DNA of 64,000 nt from Alistipes sp. Lineage in GTDB: Bacteria; Bacteroidota; Bacteroidia; Bacteroidales; Rikenellaceae. The DNA lies in assembly GCA_017938765.1 (NCBI GenBank), contig JAGBAX010000004.1, forward strand, positions 1 through 64,000, given 5' to 3'. Shown here piece by piece: positions 43,311 to 50,837 of the stretch. The notes under the pieces are model-generated. The model ran no database searches. It was given only the letters and a program-made list of their open reading frames with translations, and was not told the origin of the DNA. Each line of letters starts with the position of its first letter. Position 1 is the stretch's first letter. Both the position numbers and the translations under genes were made by a program.

Positions 43311-44195
43311 ATGGTTGAGATATTAAGCAGAGAGTTGCTTGCCGAGAACATCTGGCAGACGAAGGTCTACGCACCACGCATTGCTAAGTCGGCAAAGCCT
43401 GGACAGTTTATCATTGTCCGCTCAGAGGAGCGTGGCGAGCGTATTCCCCTAACCATTGCGGACTACAATGCAGAGGAGGGCTCTATTACTATGGTTACTC
43501 AGGCGCTGGGTGCATCTACACGCAAGATTGTTGCTAAAGGTGCTGGCGAGAGTTTTTCTGATGTAGCAGGACCGCTTGGTCGCCCATCCGACTTTGTAGC
43601 GGAGGATATAAATGAGTTACGCAAAAAACGCTTTGTCTTTGTCGCTGGTGGCGTGGGTACTGCGCCAGTATATCCGCAGGTAAAGTGGCTTCATGAGCAC
43701 GGCGTAGAGGTTGATGTAATTATCGGCGCCAAGACAAAGGATATGCTTATCTACACTGACAAGATGCGCGCAGTGGCTACAAACCTATATATTGCCACTG
43801 ACGATGGCAGCGAGGGATTTCACGGTCTTGTAACGACCCTGCTTGAGACACTTATTACCGAGAAGGGCAAGAGCTACGACTGCTGCGTAGCTATCGGTCC
43901 GATGATTATGATGAAGTTCGTAACCCTTACTGCAAAGAAGTTTGACCTTCCTTGCGTAGTCTCTCTCAACGCACTGATGGTTGACGGCACGGGAATGTGC
44001 GGTGCTTGCCGAGTAACTATCGCTGGCAAGACAAAATTCACCTGCGTAGATGGCCCAGAGTTTAATGCCTACGATGTAGACTTTGACGAGGCTATGCGCC
44101 GTCAGGGTATGTATCGTACGCAGGAGCAGCGCGCAGCGGCTATTGCTGCCGAGCGAGCTGCAGGTCACAAGTGTAATATCGGTTTGGATAAATAG
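43311..44195 (+). CDS. Ferredoxin-NADP reductase alpha subunit (NfnA/SudB type)
   Basis: The 294-residue protein has an FAD-binding beta barrel (KPGQFIIVR, RIPLTIADYN), DVAGPLGRPS, an NAD-binding domain (FVAGGVGTAPVYPQ near residue 113) and a C-terminal [2Fe-2S] segment with DGTGMCGACRVT and FTCVDGPEF. With the next gene it forms an NfnAB-type pair. Such enzymes couple ferredoxin and NAD(P)H oxidation-reduction, in some species by electron bifurcation. Older annotations call it sulfide dehydrogenase subunit B. The partner gene starts 17 bases later. Confidence 0.9.
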   Translation: MVEILSRELLAENIWQTKVYAPRIAKSAKPGQFIIVRSEERGERIPLTIADYNAEEGSITMVTQALGASTRKIVAKGAGESFSDVAGPLGRPSDFVAEDINELRKKRFVFVAGGVGTAPVYPQVKWLHEHGVEVDVIIGAKTKDMLIYTDKMRAVATNLYIATDDGSEGFHGLVTTLLETLITEKGKSYDCCVAIGPMIMMKFVTLTAKKFDLPCVVSLNALMVDGTGMCGACRVTIAGKTKFTCVDGPEFNAYDVDFDEAMRRQGMYRTQEQRAAAIAAERAAGHKCNIGLDK

Positions 44196-44212
44196 TTGAA
44201 TAATAATCCGTT

Positions 44213-45592
44213 ATGGCAAATAAGATACCGCGTGTGCCGGTGCGCGAACAAGATCCGGCTCTTCGTGCCACAAACTTTGACGAGGTTTGTCTTGGCTACT
44301 CACTTGAGGAGGCAACTCTTGAGGCCTCTCGTTGTCTGAATTGTAAAAATCCACGTTGCGTTACTGCTTGCCCTGTAGGCATTCAGATTCCGCACTTCAT
44401 TGAGGCACTTAAGGGTGGCGATGTTAAGAGTGCGGCAGATATTATTGCACAAGACTCATCACTACCAAGCATCTGTGGTCGCGTATGTCCACAGGAGAGC
44501 CAGTGTGAGGGCAGCTGCATTCTGGGCATCAAGGGCGAGAGTGTTGCTATTGGCAAACTTGAGCGCTTTGTGGGCGACTGGAGGCTAAACAATCCACAGC
44601 AGGTAGCTCTACCACAGAGCAATGGCAAGCGTGTGGCAATCGTAGGTAGTGGTCCTGCGGGTCTTGCCTGCGCGAGCGACCTTGCCAAGTTAGGCTATCA
44701 GGTGACCGTCTTTGAGGCTCTGCACGAGGTTGGCGGAGTGCTTGTCTACGGTATTCCAGAGTTCCGACTACCAAAGAAGGGCGTTGTGGCAAAGGAGGTT
44801 GAGAGCGTTAAGCGACTGGGGGTGAAGTTTGAGACAGATGTTATCGTCGGTAGAACAGTTACTATTGACTCGCTTATGGACGAAGAGGGTTTTGATGCTG
44901 TCTTTGTCGGCTCTGGTGCAGGTCTGCCTCGCTTTATGGGTATTGAGGGCGAGAACCTTAACGGAGTGCTATCGGCAAACGAGTTCCTCACACGTGCCAA
45001 CCTTATGCGCGCATATGATGATGAGTACGACACACCTATATATGTAGGTCAGCGAGTTGTCGTTGTCGGCGGAGGAAATGTGGCTATGGATGCTGTGCGC
45101 ACTGCCAAGCGATTAGGCGCTGAGGCTACTATCGTCTACCGCCGTTCCGAGGCTGAGCTTCCTGCCCGCGTGGAGGAGGTACACCACGCCAAGGAGGAGG
45201 GCATTGAGTTCCGTATGCTTACCAACCCTACCCGCGTTATTGGCGATGAGAAGGGATGGGTAACTGGCCTTAACTGCGTCAGAATGGAGCTGGGCGAGCC
45301 AGATGCAAGCGGTCGTCGCTCCCCTATTGAGGTCGCCGGGTCAGACTTTGAAATTGCGTGCGATGTGGTTATTATGGCTCTTGGAACATCTCCAAACCCT
45401 CTTATCGCATCAACAACCGCTAACCTTGAGACATCGCGTCGCGGATGTATCGTAGCCGATGAGTTTGGCCGCACATCACGCAAGGGTGTCTTTGCAGGTG
45501 GCGACACTGTCACTGGCGCTGCTACAGTAATCCTCGCTATGGGCGCAGGTCGCAAGGCCGCCGCAGCTATAGACAAGTACCTACAGCAGTAG
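44213..45592 (+). CDS. NfnB / glutamate synthase small-subunit-like oxidoreductase
   Basis: The 459-residue protein has N-terminal cysteine motifs for two [4Fe-4S] clusters (CLNCKNPRCVTACPVGI near 43-59; CGRVCPQESQCEGSC near 89-103). An FAD fold follows (VAIVGSGPAGLACASDL near 142), then an NADP fold (VVVVGGGNVAMDAVRTAKR near 284) and GVFAGGDTVTGAATVILAMG near the C-terminus. It belongs to the GltD/NfnB family. As it directly follows the NfnA-like gene, an NADPH:ferredoxin oxidoreductase role is more likely than glutamate synthesis. Confidence 0.9.
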   Translation: MANKIPRVPVREQDPALRATNFDEVCLGYSLEEATLEASRCLNCKNPRCVTACPVGIQIPHFIEALKGGDVKSAADIIAQDSSLPSICGRVCPQESQCEGSCILGIKGESVAIGKLERFVGDWRLNNPQQVALPQSNGKRVAIVGSGPAGLACASDLAKLGYQVTVFEALHEVGGVLVYGIPEFRLPKKGVVAKEVESVKRLGVKFETDVIVGRTVTIDSLMDEEGFDAVFVGSGAGLPRFMGIEGENLNGVLSANEFLTRANLMRAYDDEYDTPIYVGQRVVVVGGGNVAMDAVRTAKRLGAEATIVYRRSEAELPARVEEVHHAKEEGIEFRMLTNPTRVIGDEKGWVTGLNCVRMELGEPDASGRRSPIEVAGSDFEIACDVVIMALGTSPNPLIASTTANLETSRRGCIVADEFGRTSRKGVFAGGDTVTGAATVILAMGAGRKAAAAIDKYLQQ

Positions 45593-45622
45593 AGTGGAGA
45601 AGATTTCCAAACCTTAACCTAC

Positions 45623-46759
45623 ATGAAAAAACTCTTAACTATTTTAGTTGCGCTGTTGTTTGCAGTATCCGCAAATGAGGCAACTGCCCAGAATTTGCTC
45701 AAAAAGATTGGCAAGGCTGTTACCAATGAGGTTATAAACGAGTTGAAGAATAAGTCCAACAAGGAGCAAAAGAGTCAGAGTCAGAGTCAGCCTCAGGCCG
45801 CTCCGACAAAGGCTGTAAGTCAATCTTCTTCACAGCAGGCAGCCAAAGTCTCTATTAGCGAGGTTTGCACCAACCCGCAGATTGTCAGCCAGAATGGCAG
45901 GGGTGCCAATGTTATCATTGACGGCATTGAGTATGTCATCCACACCGATAAAAAGGAGGCCTGCCTTATGCGCGTATCACAACCTATGCGCGGCAAGACC
46001 ACGAATGTAACAGTCTGGGGCGGTATTAAGTATAACGGTGTAGTCTATCCAGTAACAACGATTATGGCGCACGCCTTTGAGGGCGAGTCACTTACCGCCG
46101 TAACCCTCTCTCACAACCTGCAAGAGATTAGAGAGGAGGCCTTCTGCTACAGTAAACTCAAGCGCGTAGTGGTTCATGGGGCAACAAAGCGCATCGGAGC
46201 ATCCGCCTTCGCGGGTACAAACCTTGAGTCTGTAGTCCTTGAGAACGGCATTGAGCGAATAGAGTCTGGAGCCTTTGCAGGTTGTAAAATGCTCACCTCA
46301 ATTCAGATTCCACAGAGCGTTACACGTTTAGAGCAGAGACTGTTTGAGGATTGCACAAAACTTACCGAGGTTATTCTGCCTCGCACCATTGAGCGCATTG
46401 AGCCATATATGTTTAGTGGCTGCACAAGCCTTACATCATATAGCATACCGTCGTCTGTCGTATCAATCGGCCAAAACGCCTTTGAGCGCAGTGGCCTTAA
46501 GGCTGTAAATATCCCTCTAAATGTCAAAACTATTGAGGATGGTGCATTTATAGAGTGCCAACAGTTAGAGCGAGTAACTATTCCATCAACCGTAGAGAAC
46601 ATTGGTTTTTCAGTCTTCGCATTCTGCAATAAGATTAACACGGTCTATATCAATGTGAAGTTCAAAAATCACCAAGATGTTGCAAACATCTTCTCTGGCA
46701 CAAGCATTATCACAAACAACGACCTTGACAAATGCCCAGTCCTCAAGTGGACAGAGTAG
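45623..46759 (+). CDS. BspA-like leucine-rich repeat (LRR_5) surface protein
   Basis: The 378-residue protein has a signal peptide (ends ATAQ), a short Lys/Gln/Ser-rich linker (about 40-75) and an unassigned beta region with NVIIDGIEYVIHTDKK. At least seven BspA-type leucine-rich repeats follow (about 140-365) of the form LTxVxIPxSVxxIxxxAFxxC, for example TSIQIPQSVTRLEQRLFEDC. Such repeats form adhesive solenoids in Bacteroidales and other mucosal microbes. There is no anchoring signal at the C-terminus, so it may be released or periplasmic. Confidence 0.85.
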   Translation: MKKLLTILVALLFAVSANEATAQNLLKKIGKAVTNEVINELKNKSNKEQKSQSQSQPQAAPTKAVSQSSSQQAAKVSISEVCTNPQIVSQNGRGANVIIDGIEYVIHTDKKEACLMRVSQPMRGKTTNVTVWGGIKYNGVVYPVTTIMAHAFEGESLTAVTLSHNLQEIREEAFCYSKLKRVVVHGATKRIGASAFAGTNLESVVLENGIERIESGAFAGCKMLTSIQIPQSVTRLEQRLFEDCTKLTEVILPRTIERIEPYMFSGCTSLTSYSIPSSVVSIGQNAFERSGLKAVNIPLNVKTIEDGAFIECQQLERVTIPSTVENIGFSVFAFCNKINTVYINVKFKNHQDVANIFSGTSIITNNDLDKCPVLKWTE

Positions 46760-46763
46760 GCTG

Positions 46764-46805
46764 TTGGTTATTAGCTATTAGCTATTAGCCATTAGCCATT
46801 GGCAA
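46764..46805 (+). repeat. Heptamer tandem array (TTRGCYA), 6 units
   Basis: Phased units TTGGTTA, TTAGCTA, TTAGCTA, TTAGCCA, TTAGCCA, TTGGCAA start 4 bases after the BspA-like stop codon. Confidence 0.8.
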
Positions 46806-46843
46806 ATAACAGAGGCTGACCCGCAAGTCAGCCTCTGTTATTT
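46804..46843. terminator. Bidirectional terminator
   Basis: A perfect 17-bp stem (AAATAACAGAGGCTGAC with its complement) encloses a 6-base loop. It separates the convergent BspA-like and EEP-family genes and lies between two heptamer arrays. Confidence 0.85.
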
Positions 46844-46861
46844 AGGAAAACTCAAAAGCGA

Positions 46862-46896
46862 AAGCCAATAGCTAATAGCCAATGGTCAATGGCCTA
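46862..46896 (-). repeat. Heptamer tandem array, 5 units, reaching a stop codon
   Basis: On the minus strand the units are TAGGCCA, TTGACCA, TTGGCTA, TTAGCTA, TTGGCTT. The first unit contains the TAG stop codon of the EEP-family gene. Confidence 0.75.
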
Positions 46897-47802
46897 CTTC
46901 AAATTCACAAATACCTGCACTGGGTAGTGGTCAGAGTGCATATGCACACCGCGATGCTCGGCAGTAAGGCCCGTAGGGGCGTCGTTGAGCTTTGTATCTG
47001 CGCCATTATTGTCGCTCCAGTAGTGGTATGTAAGGATTCCATAGCGGGCAACATCGCAGCCGGCAACAAAGATATGGTCAATGCGCTTTGGTGAGTGTGT
47101 GCCGACCTTAAAGTTATTAAACGTGCCTGCAGGGGCGTGCTTGATAGGTGCAAGTGTATAGGCATCCTGAAGCAATCCACTCTGTGCAAAGGTGTTATAA
47201 GCAGGGCTATCTTGAGCCACATTAAAGTCGCCCGTAAGGATAACATTTGCCTTATCGCCGCACATCTGCTTGATTTTTGAGATTACAAGCTTTGCACCCT
47301 CCACGCGAGCAGCCTTGCCCTTATGGTCCATATGGGTATTGAAGAACCAGAACTTCTTCTTGGTCTGCTTATCCTTGAAATATCCCCAGCTGCACACTCT
47401 TCGGCAAGCGGCATCCCAACCATATGAGACCTTCTCAGGTGTCTCGGAGAGCCAGAAAGTACCGCTATCAAGCAACACAAAGCGGTCGCGGCGGTAGAAC
47501 ACGGGGCTATACTCTCCCTTAGTCTTGCCATCATCGCGCGCAACACCGATATAGTCGTACTCTGGCAGTCGCTCAAGCATATACTGCAACTGGTCGTGAC
47601 ACACCTCCTGCGCACCGAAGATATCAAAGGCAGTGAATGCCACAAGGTCGCACATAATCTCGCGGCGCTCCGTCCAACCATCGCCCCTCTTATAGTCTAC
47701 CTTTGAGTGCATACGAATATTATACGAGCCACAATTTAGGCTCTGCGCCATAGCTGAAACAGCAATAAAGGCAGCAAGTGTTAAGGTAAAAAGTCGTTTC
47801 AT
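46894..47802 (-). CDS. Endonuclease/exonuclease/phosphatase family protein, secreted
   Basis: The 302-residue protein has a signal peptide (ends AMAQ) and the EEP fold motifs: CGSYNIRMHS near residue 24, IFGAQEVCHDQ with the metal Glu near residue 62, ILTGDFNVAQ near residue 190, RIDHIFVAG near residue 239 and the terminal HSDHYPV. It probably hydrolyses phosphodiesters or phosphomonoesters in the periplasm; sphingomyelinase-like or nuclease activity are both possible. Its ATG overlaps the ispE stop by four bases (ATGA), which couples it to ispE. Confidence 0.85.
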   Translation of the reverse strand: MKRLFTLTLAAFIAVSAMAQSLNCGSYNIRMHSKVDYKRGDGWTERREIMCDLVAFTAFDIFGAQEVCHDQLQYMLERLPEYDYIGVARDDGKTKGEYSPVFYRRDRFVLLDSGTFWLSETPEKVSYGWDAACRRVCSWGYFKDKQTKKKFWFFNTHMDHKGKAARVEGAKLVISKIKQMCGDKANVILTGDFNVAQDSPAYNTFAQSGLLQDAYTLAPIKHAPAGTFNNFKVGTHSPKRIDHIFVAGCDVARYGILTYHYWSDNNGADTKLNDAPTGLTAEHRGVHMHSDHYPVQVFVNLK

Positions 47803-48605
47803 AACTGCTCTATATGTGTAAAAATTGTTCTACCAAAATTGAGTTCAGGTCGCTCACTAAAAATACCAAACAGCGCCGAGCCAGAGCCAGACATAGAGGC
47901 ATAAACAGCTCCTGCATCAAGCAGCTGCTGCTTTAAGAGCCCAAGCAGCGGGTGCGCCTCAAAGATATGAGCCTCAAAATCGTTCTTCACACGCCCTTGC
48001 CACTGTTCAATCGGTTGTGCGAGCAATTTGTCAAGCGAAACCTCTGGTACACAAGGCTTTACACCACCATAAGCCTCTGCCGTTGAGACCCCCTCATCAG
48101 GCTTTACAACAACCAACCACACTCCCGACAGAGGTAGCGAAATAGGCGACATAACCTCTCCCCTGCCAGTGCAGAGTTGCGCAGTGTTACGAACAAAGAA
48201 GGCGGTATCGCTACCAATCTCTGCCGCGCGGGCGATAAGTTCATCCTCCGCAAGATTAAGGCTAAAAATCTCATTCATAGCCACAATTACCGCCGTAGCA
48301 TCGCTGCTTCCGCCACCCAAGCCTGCTCCGAAAGGCACACGCTTATCCAGTGTAATAGCCACATTGCCAACGCCATAGCACTTTTGCATCAGTCGTGCAG
48401 CGCGTACGCAGAGATTCTTCTCCACAGGGCAGTCCACAGCAATTCCCGTCTGCGTAAAAGTAAGATTTTCACTCTGCTCTACCGTCACAGTATCATACAG
48501 CTCACGCACAGGGAACATCACAGTGCTCAGTTCATGGAAGCCATCCTCACGACGGCGAAGGACATCAAGTCCGATATTTATTTTACAATTTGCTCTTAAA
48601 ATCAT
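47799..48605 (-). CDS. ispE: 4-diphosphocytidyl-2-C-methyl-D-erythritol kinase
   Basis: The 268-residue GHMP kinase starts MILRANCKINIGLDVL. It has the GHMP ATP-binding loop PFGAGLGGGSSDAT near residue 94 and the C-terminal SMSGSGSALFGIF. It phosphorylates CDP-methylerythritol in the MEP isoprenoid pathway. ATG 48605 is chosen because the domain begins there. The promoter -7 box ends four bases upstream, so the mRNA is predicted leaderless. It is cotranscribed with the EEP-family gene. Confidence 0.92.
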   Translation of the reverse strand: MILRANCKINIGLDVLRRREDGFHELSTVMFPVRELYDTVTVEQSENLTFTQTGIAVDCPVEKNLCVRAARLMQKCYGVGNVAITLDKRVPFGAGLGGGSSDATAVIVAMNEIFSLNLAEDELIARAAEIGSDTAFFVRNTAQLCTGRGEVMSPISLPLSGVWLVVVKPDEGVSTAEAYGGVKPCVPEVSLDKLLAQPIEQWQGRVKNDFEAHIFEAHPLLGLLKQQLLDAGAVYASMSGSGSALFGIFSERPELNFGRTIFTHIEQL

Positions 48606-48609
48606 ACTA

Positions 48610-48640
48610 CAAATATAGCCAAAATGAGTTGTTTTCGCAA
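48610..48640 (-). promoter_or_regulatory. Promoter of ispE, implying a leaderless mRNA
   Basis: TATATTTG at 48617-48610 with TTG at 48640-48638, gap 20. Only four bases separate the box from ATG 48605. Confidence 0.62.
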
Positions 48641-48658
48641 GAAAAAACACTATATTTG
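48629..48658 (+). promoter_or_regulatory. Promoter of the 48685 gene
   Basis: TTG at 48629-48631 and TATATTTG at 48651-48658, gap 19. It is divergent from and interleaved with the ispE promoter. Confidence 0.6.
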
Positions 48659-48684
48659 TTGGCAAAACATAAACAGAAAAGAGA

Positions 48685-49023
48685 ATGAGTTTCAAAAACC
48701 TACTAATGACCTACAACGATTGCCCTACTTGGGTGACAATTGACGCAGAGATAGATATCCGCAAAAGGTTAATCATCACCTACAACCTTGAGAGCGAAGA
48801 GTCCCCTTCACGCGACTTTACAAGGCGCGCAACAGTAGATAGTGAGGATACCCTGCTTATGGCAAAGCACTACCGCGTTACTATAGATGAGCTACCAGAG
48901 GTAATCAACAGCGGTTGTGGCTATGGAGAGAGCGCCTCGCCATCTGACGCTGACGGAGTATTCAAGGGCGCACTTGATATGATTCTTGATGCAGGAGTGC
49001 ACTATAAGTTAGAAGAATTTTAA
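48685..49023 (+). CDS. Small hypothetical protein
   Basis: This is a 112-residue soluble protein, acidic, without signal or membrane segment. It includes YNDCPTWVTIDAEID, a strand RLIITYNLES, and a C-terminal helix VFKGALDMILDAG. I do not recognise a family. It has a good promoter and its own stop, and codon use matches its neighbours (GAG-rich), so it is probably expressed. Confidence 0.6.
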   Translation: MSFKNLLMTYNDCPTWVTIDAEIDIRKRLIITYNLESEESPSRDFTRRATVDSEDTLLMAKHYRVTIDELPEVINSGCGYGESASPSDADGVFKGALDMILDAGVHYKLEEF

Positions 49024-49062
49024 CTTTTTTGAGCTCAAGCGATGTATTAACCGAAAAATTAC

Positions 49063-49070
49063 TATCTTTG
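49063..49070 (+). promoter_or_regulatory. Promoter -7 box for the OmpH-like gene and cdaA
   Basis: TATCTTTG lies 41 bases before ATG 49112. No -33 element is clear. Confidence 0.5.
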
Positions 49071-49111
49071 TAGTTTGAATGCAAATTTTAACTAAAAACA
49101 GATAATATCTT

Positions 49112-49699
49112 ATGAAAAAAGTACTTTTCGCAGCGCTGGCTCTTGTTTTTGCCGTAAGCTGCAACAACGCACCAAAGACAACTACCACAGAGGCTACTGA
49201 GGCTAAGACCGAGGTAGGCGCATCAGATCTGGCTTATGTAAGAACTGACGCTGTATTTGCAGAGTCTGAGATTTTTAAGAGTGAGGGTGTAGCTCTTCAG
49301 GCTAAGAACGAGAAGACTCAGAAGAACCTTGCAGAGAAGGAGCAGAAGCTCCAGAACGAGATGGTACAGCTTCAGGAGAAGTATCAGAAGGGTCTTATTA
49401 CAACTATCGAGGCTCAGCGCAAGGAGCAGGATTTGCAGAAGCGCATCGCTGCATATCAGGAGAGCGCACAGAAGCAGCTCCGCTCACTTGAGGAGGAGAA
49501 TATGGTCTTCCAGAATCGTATGGGCGATTTGATGCAGCGCGCAATTGACGAGATTAACGCTGATGGCGCATACAAGATGATTGTAAACGCTACTGCTCTT
49601 CTTGACGCATCTGAGGAGCTTGATATTACCTCTATCGTTCTTGATAAGGTAAACGCACTCTACGCTGCTGACAAGGCTGCTGCAAAGAGCGAGAAATAA
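49112..49699 (+). CDS. OmpH/Skp family periplasmic chaperone-like lipoprotein
   Basis: The 195-residue protein has a lipoprotein signal (LVFAVSC, Cys17), a Thr-rich linker, then the OmpH pattern: a YVRTDAVFAESEIFKSEG strand-helix, a long charged coiled coil (about 60-140) rich in Lys, Gln and Glu, and a C-terminal strand-helix (GAYKMIVNATALLDASEELDIT in two parts). Skp-type proteins hold unfolded outer-membrane proteins. The lipid anchor is unusual for a free chaperone but is found in Bacteroidetes homologues. cdaA starts 17 bases later. Confidence 0.85.
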   Translation: MKKVLFAALALVFAVSCNNAPKTTTTEATEAKTEVGASDLAYVRTDAVFAESEIFKSEGVALQAKNEKTQKNLAEKEQKLQNEMVQLQEKYQKGLITTIEAQRKEQDLQKRIAAYQESAQKQLRSLEEENMVFQNRMGDLMQRAIDEINADGAYKMIVNATALLDASEELDITSIVLDKVNALYAADKAAAKSEK

Positions 49700-49716
49700 T
49701 CTAAACAGCTGTCAAA

Positions 49717-50478
49717 ATGGGCTTTATACCATTTACACTGATTGATTTTATTGACATATTCCTTGTGGCGAGTTTGATGTTCGGCATCTATCGCGCCACA
49801 AGGGGTACTAATGCACCATATATATTCTTCGGAATTATTATCGTCATCATTGCGTGGGTAATGGTCCGAGCACTCAACATGGAGCTGCTCTCTTCTATCC
49901 TCGGTCAAGTCATCAGCGTGGGTGTTATTGCCCTGATTATAATCTTCCAGCCAGAGATTCGCCGATTTCTACAACTTATCGGCATGCGACAGAAGGAGTT
50001 TGACTTCATCTCACGAATGTTCTCCTCTCGCAAAAAGGAGGATATAAACACCTCTCCAATAATCTCTGCCTGCCTTGATATGAGCAACACCAAGACCGGA
50101 GCACTTATAGTCATCCGCCAGAAGGACGACCTTATGTTTGTCATCGAGAACGGCATTACCCTTGACGCAAACACCTCCGTATCGCTGCTCAAAAACATCT
50201 TCTTTAAGAATGCACCCCTCCACGATGGCGCTGTAATTATAGAGGGTAACCACATCGTGGCAGCAAAGTGCATCCTGCCCGTAACACAGTCTGACGTTCC
50301 AAAAGATTACGGCACACGCCACCGCTCAGCTATCGGCATGAGCGAGCTTACAGATGCTGTAGTGATAGTAGTATCCGAGGAGACTGGTAGCATCTCTATT
50401 GCAAAAAACGGACAGCTCAAACACAACATAGACCCACAAAAGTTTGCCGGCACACTTAAGAAGGCTCTGGGACAGTAA
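49717..50478 (+). CDS. cdaA: Diadenylate cyclase CdaA
   Basis: The 253-residue protein has three N-terminal membrane helices (about 5-25, 32-52, 62-80). A DAC domain follows with the catalytic PLHDGAVII near residue 168 and GTRHRSAIG near residue 204. It makes cyclic di-AMP from two ATP. In other bacteria cyclic di-AMP controls potassium and osmolyte transport and wall homeostasis. It probably forms an operon with the OmpH-like gene. Confidence 0.93.
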   Translation: MGFIPFTLIDFIDIFLVASLMFGIYRATRGTNAPYIFFGIIIVIIAWVMVRALNMELLSSILGQVISVGVIALIIIFQPEIRRFLQLIGMRQKEFDFISRMFSSRKKEDINTSPIISACLDMSNTKTGALIVIRQKDDLMFVIENGITLDANTSVSLLKNIFFKNAPLHDGAVIIEGNHIVAAKCILPVTQSDVPKDYGTRHRSAIGMSELTDAVVIVVSEETGSISIAKNGQLKHNIDPQKFAGTLKKALGQ

Positions 50479-50573
50479 CTGAACGCTACGCAGAAAGCGA
50501 GTACCGTCCCTTTTCTGAAGAAAAGTGACCCAAAAGACTTTCTGCGAAACTTTGTTTCGCTTCCGTGCTGATG

Positions 50574-50690
50574 CGGATTTAGGATAGCCTTGCGGCTATT
50601 ACGACAAAAAATAGAGCCATTCACTTTCAAGCAAGCTTGAGTGAGGCTCTATTTTTCATCGTACTCTCTGCGAGAGTTTTCCTAAATCCG
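50574..50690. repeat. Three-hairpin element with outer stem, includes the cdaA terminator
   Basis: The outer stem CGGATTTAGGA (50574-50584) pairs with TCCTAAATCCG (50680-50690). Inside are ATAGCC/GGCTAT (50584-50599), a strong terminator stem AAAAATAGAGCC/GGCTCTATTTTT (50607-50656) and ACTCTC/GAGAGT (50663-50677). An inverted pair CGCAGAAAG/CTTTCTGCG (50489-50546) lies just before it. The 50479-50836 interval holds no gene. Confidence 0.6.
50607..50656. terminator. Terminator after cdaA
   Basis: A 12-bp stem with A-run and T-run on both sides can act in both directions. It lies within the larger hairpin element. Confidence 0.75.
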
Positions 50691-50710
50691 AACATCAATC
50701 ATCGCACCGC

Positions 50711-50837
50711 ATTTTGTCGTGAAAAGGTAGTAGTTGCAAGGCACACAAGAAGCCGAGCGCGCAGCATACTAAAGCGTATGTGAGCAGCTCGGCTATCGTA
50801 GTGTAACGCAGCAAATGCTACCTTTTCACGACAAAAT
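50711..50837. repeat. Inverted-repeat element ending at the glgB stop codon
   Basis: Perfect 20-bp terminal inverted repeats (ATTTTGTCGTGAAAAGGTAG at 50711-50730 and its complement at 50818-50837) enclose an internal palindrome GCCGAGC/GCTCGGC (about 50752-50793). The right end runs into the TGA stop of glgB. GCACCG flanks the repeat in inverted orientation on both sides. Confidence 0.7.

Noticed and set aside
44213-45592. Glutamate synthase small subunit
   Set aside because: The family is the same, but no large-subunit gene is adjacent and the NfnA-like partner directly precedes it, so an NfnB role fits better.
50711-50837. Insertion sequence
   Set aside because: Good terminal inverted repeats but no transposase reading frame inside or nearby; kept as a repeat element only.
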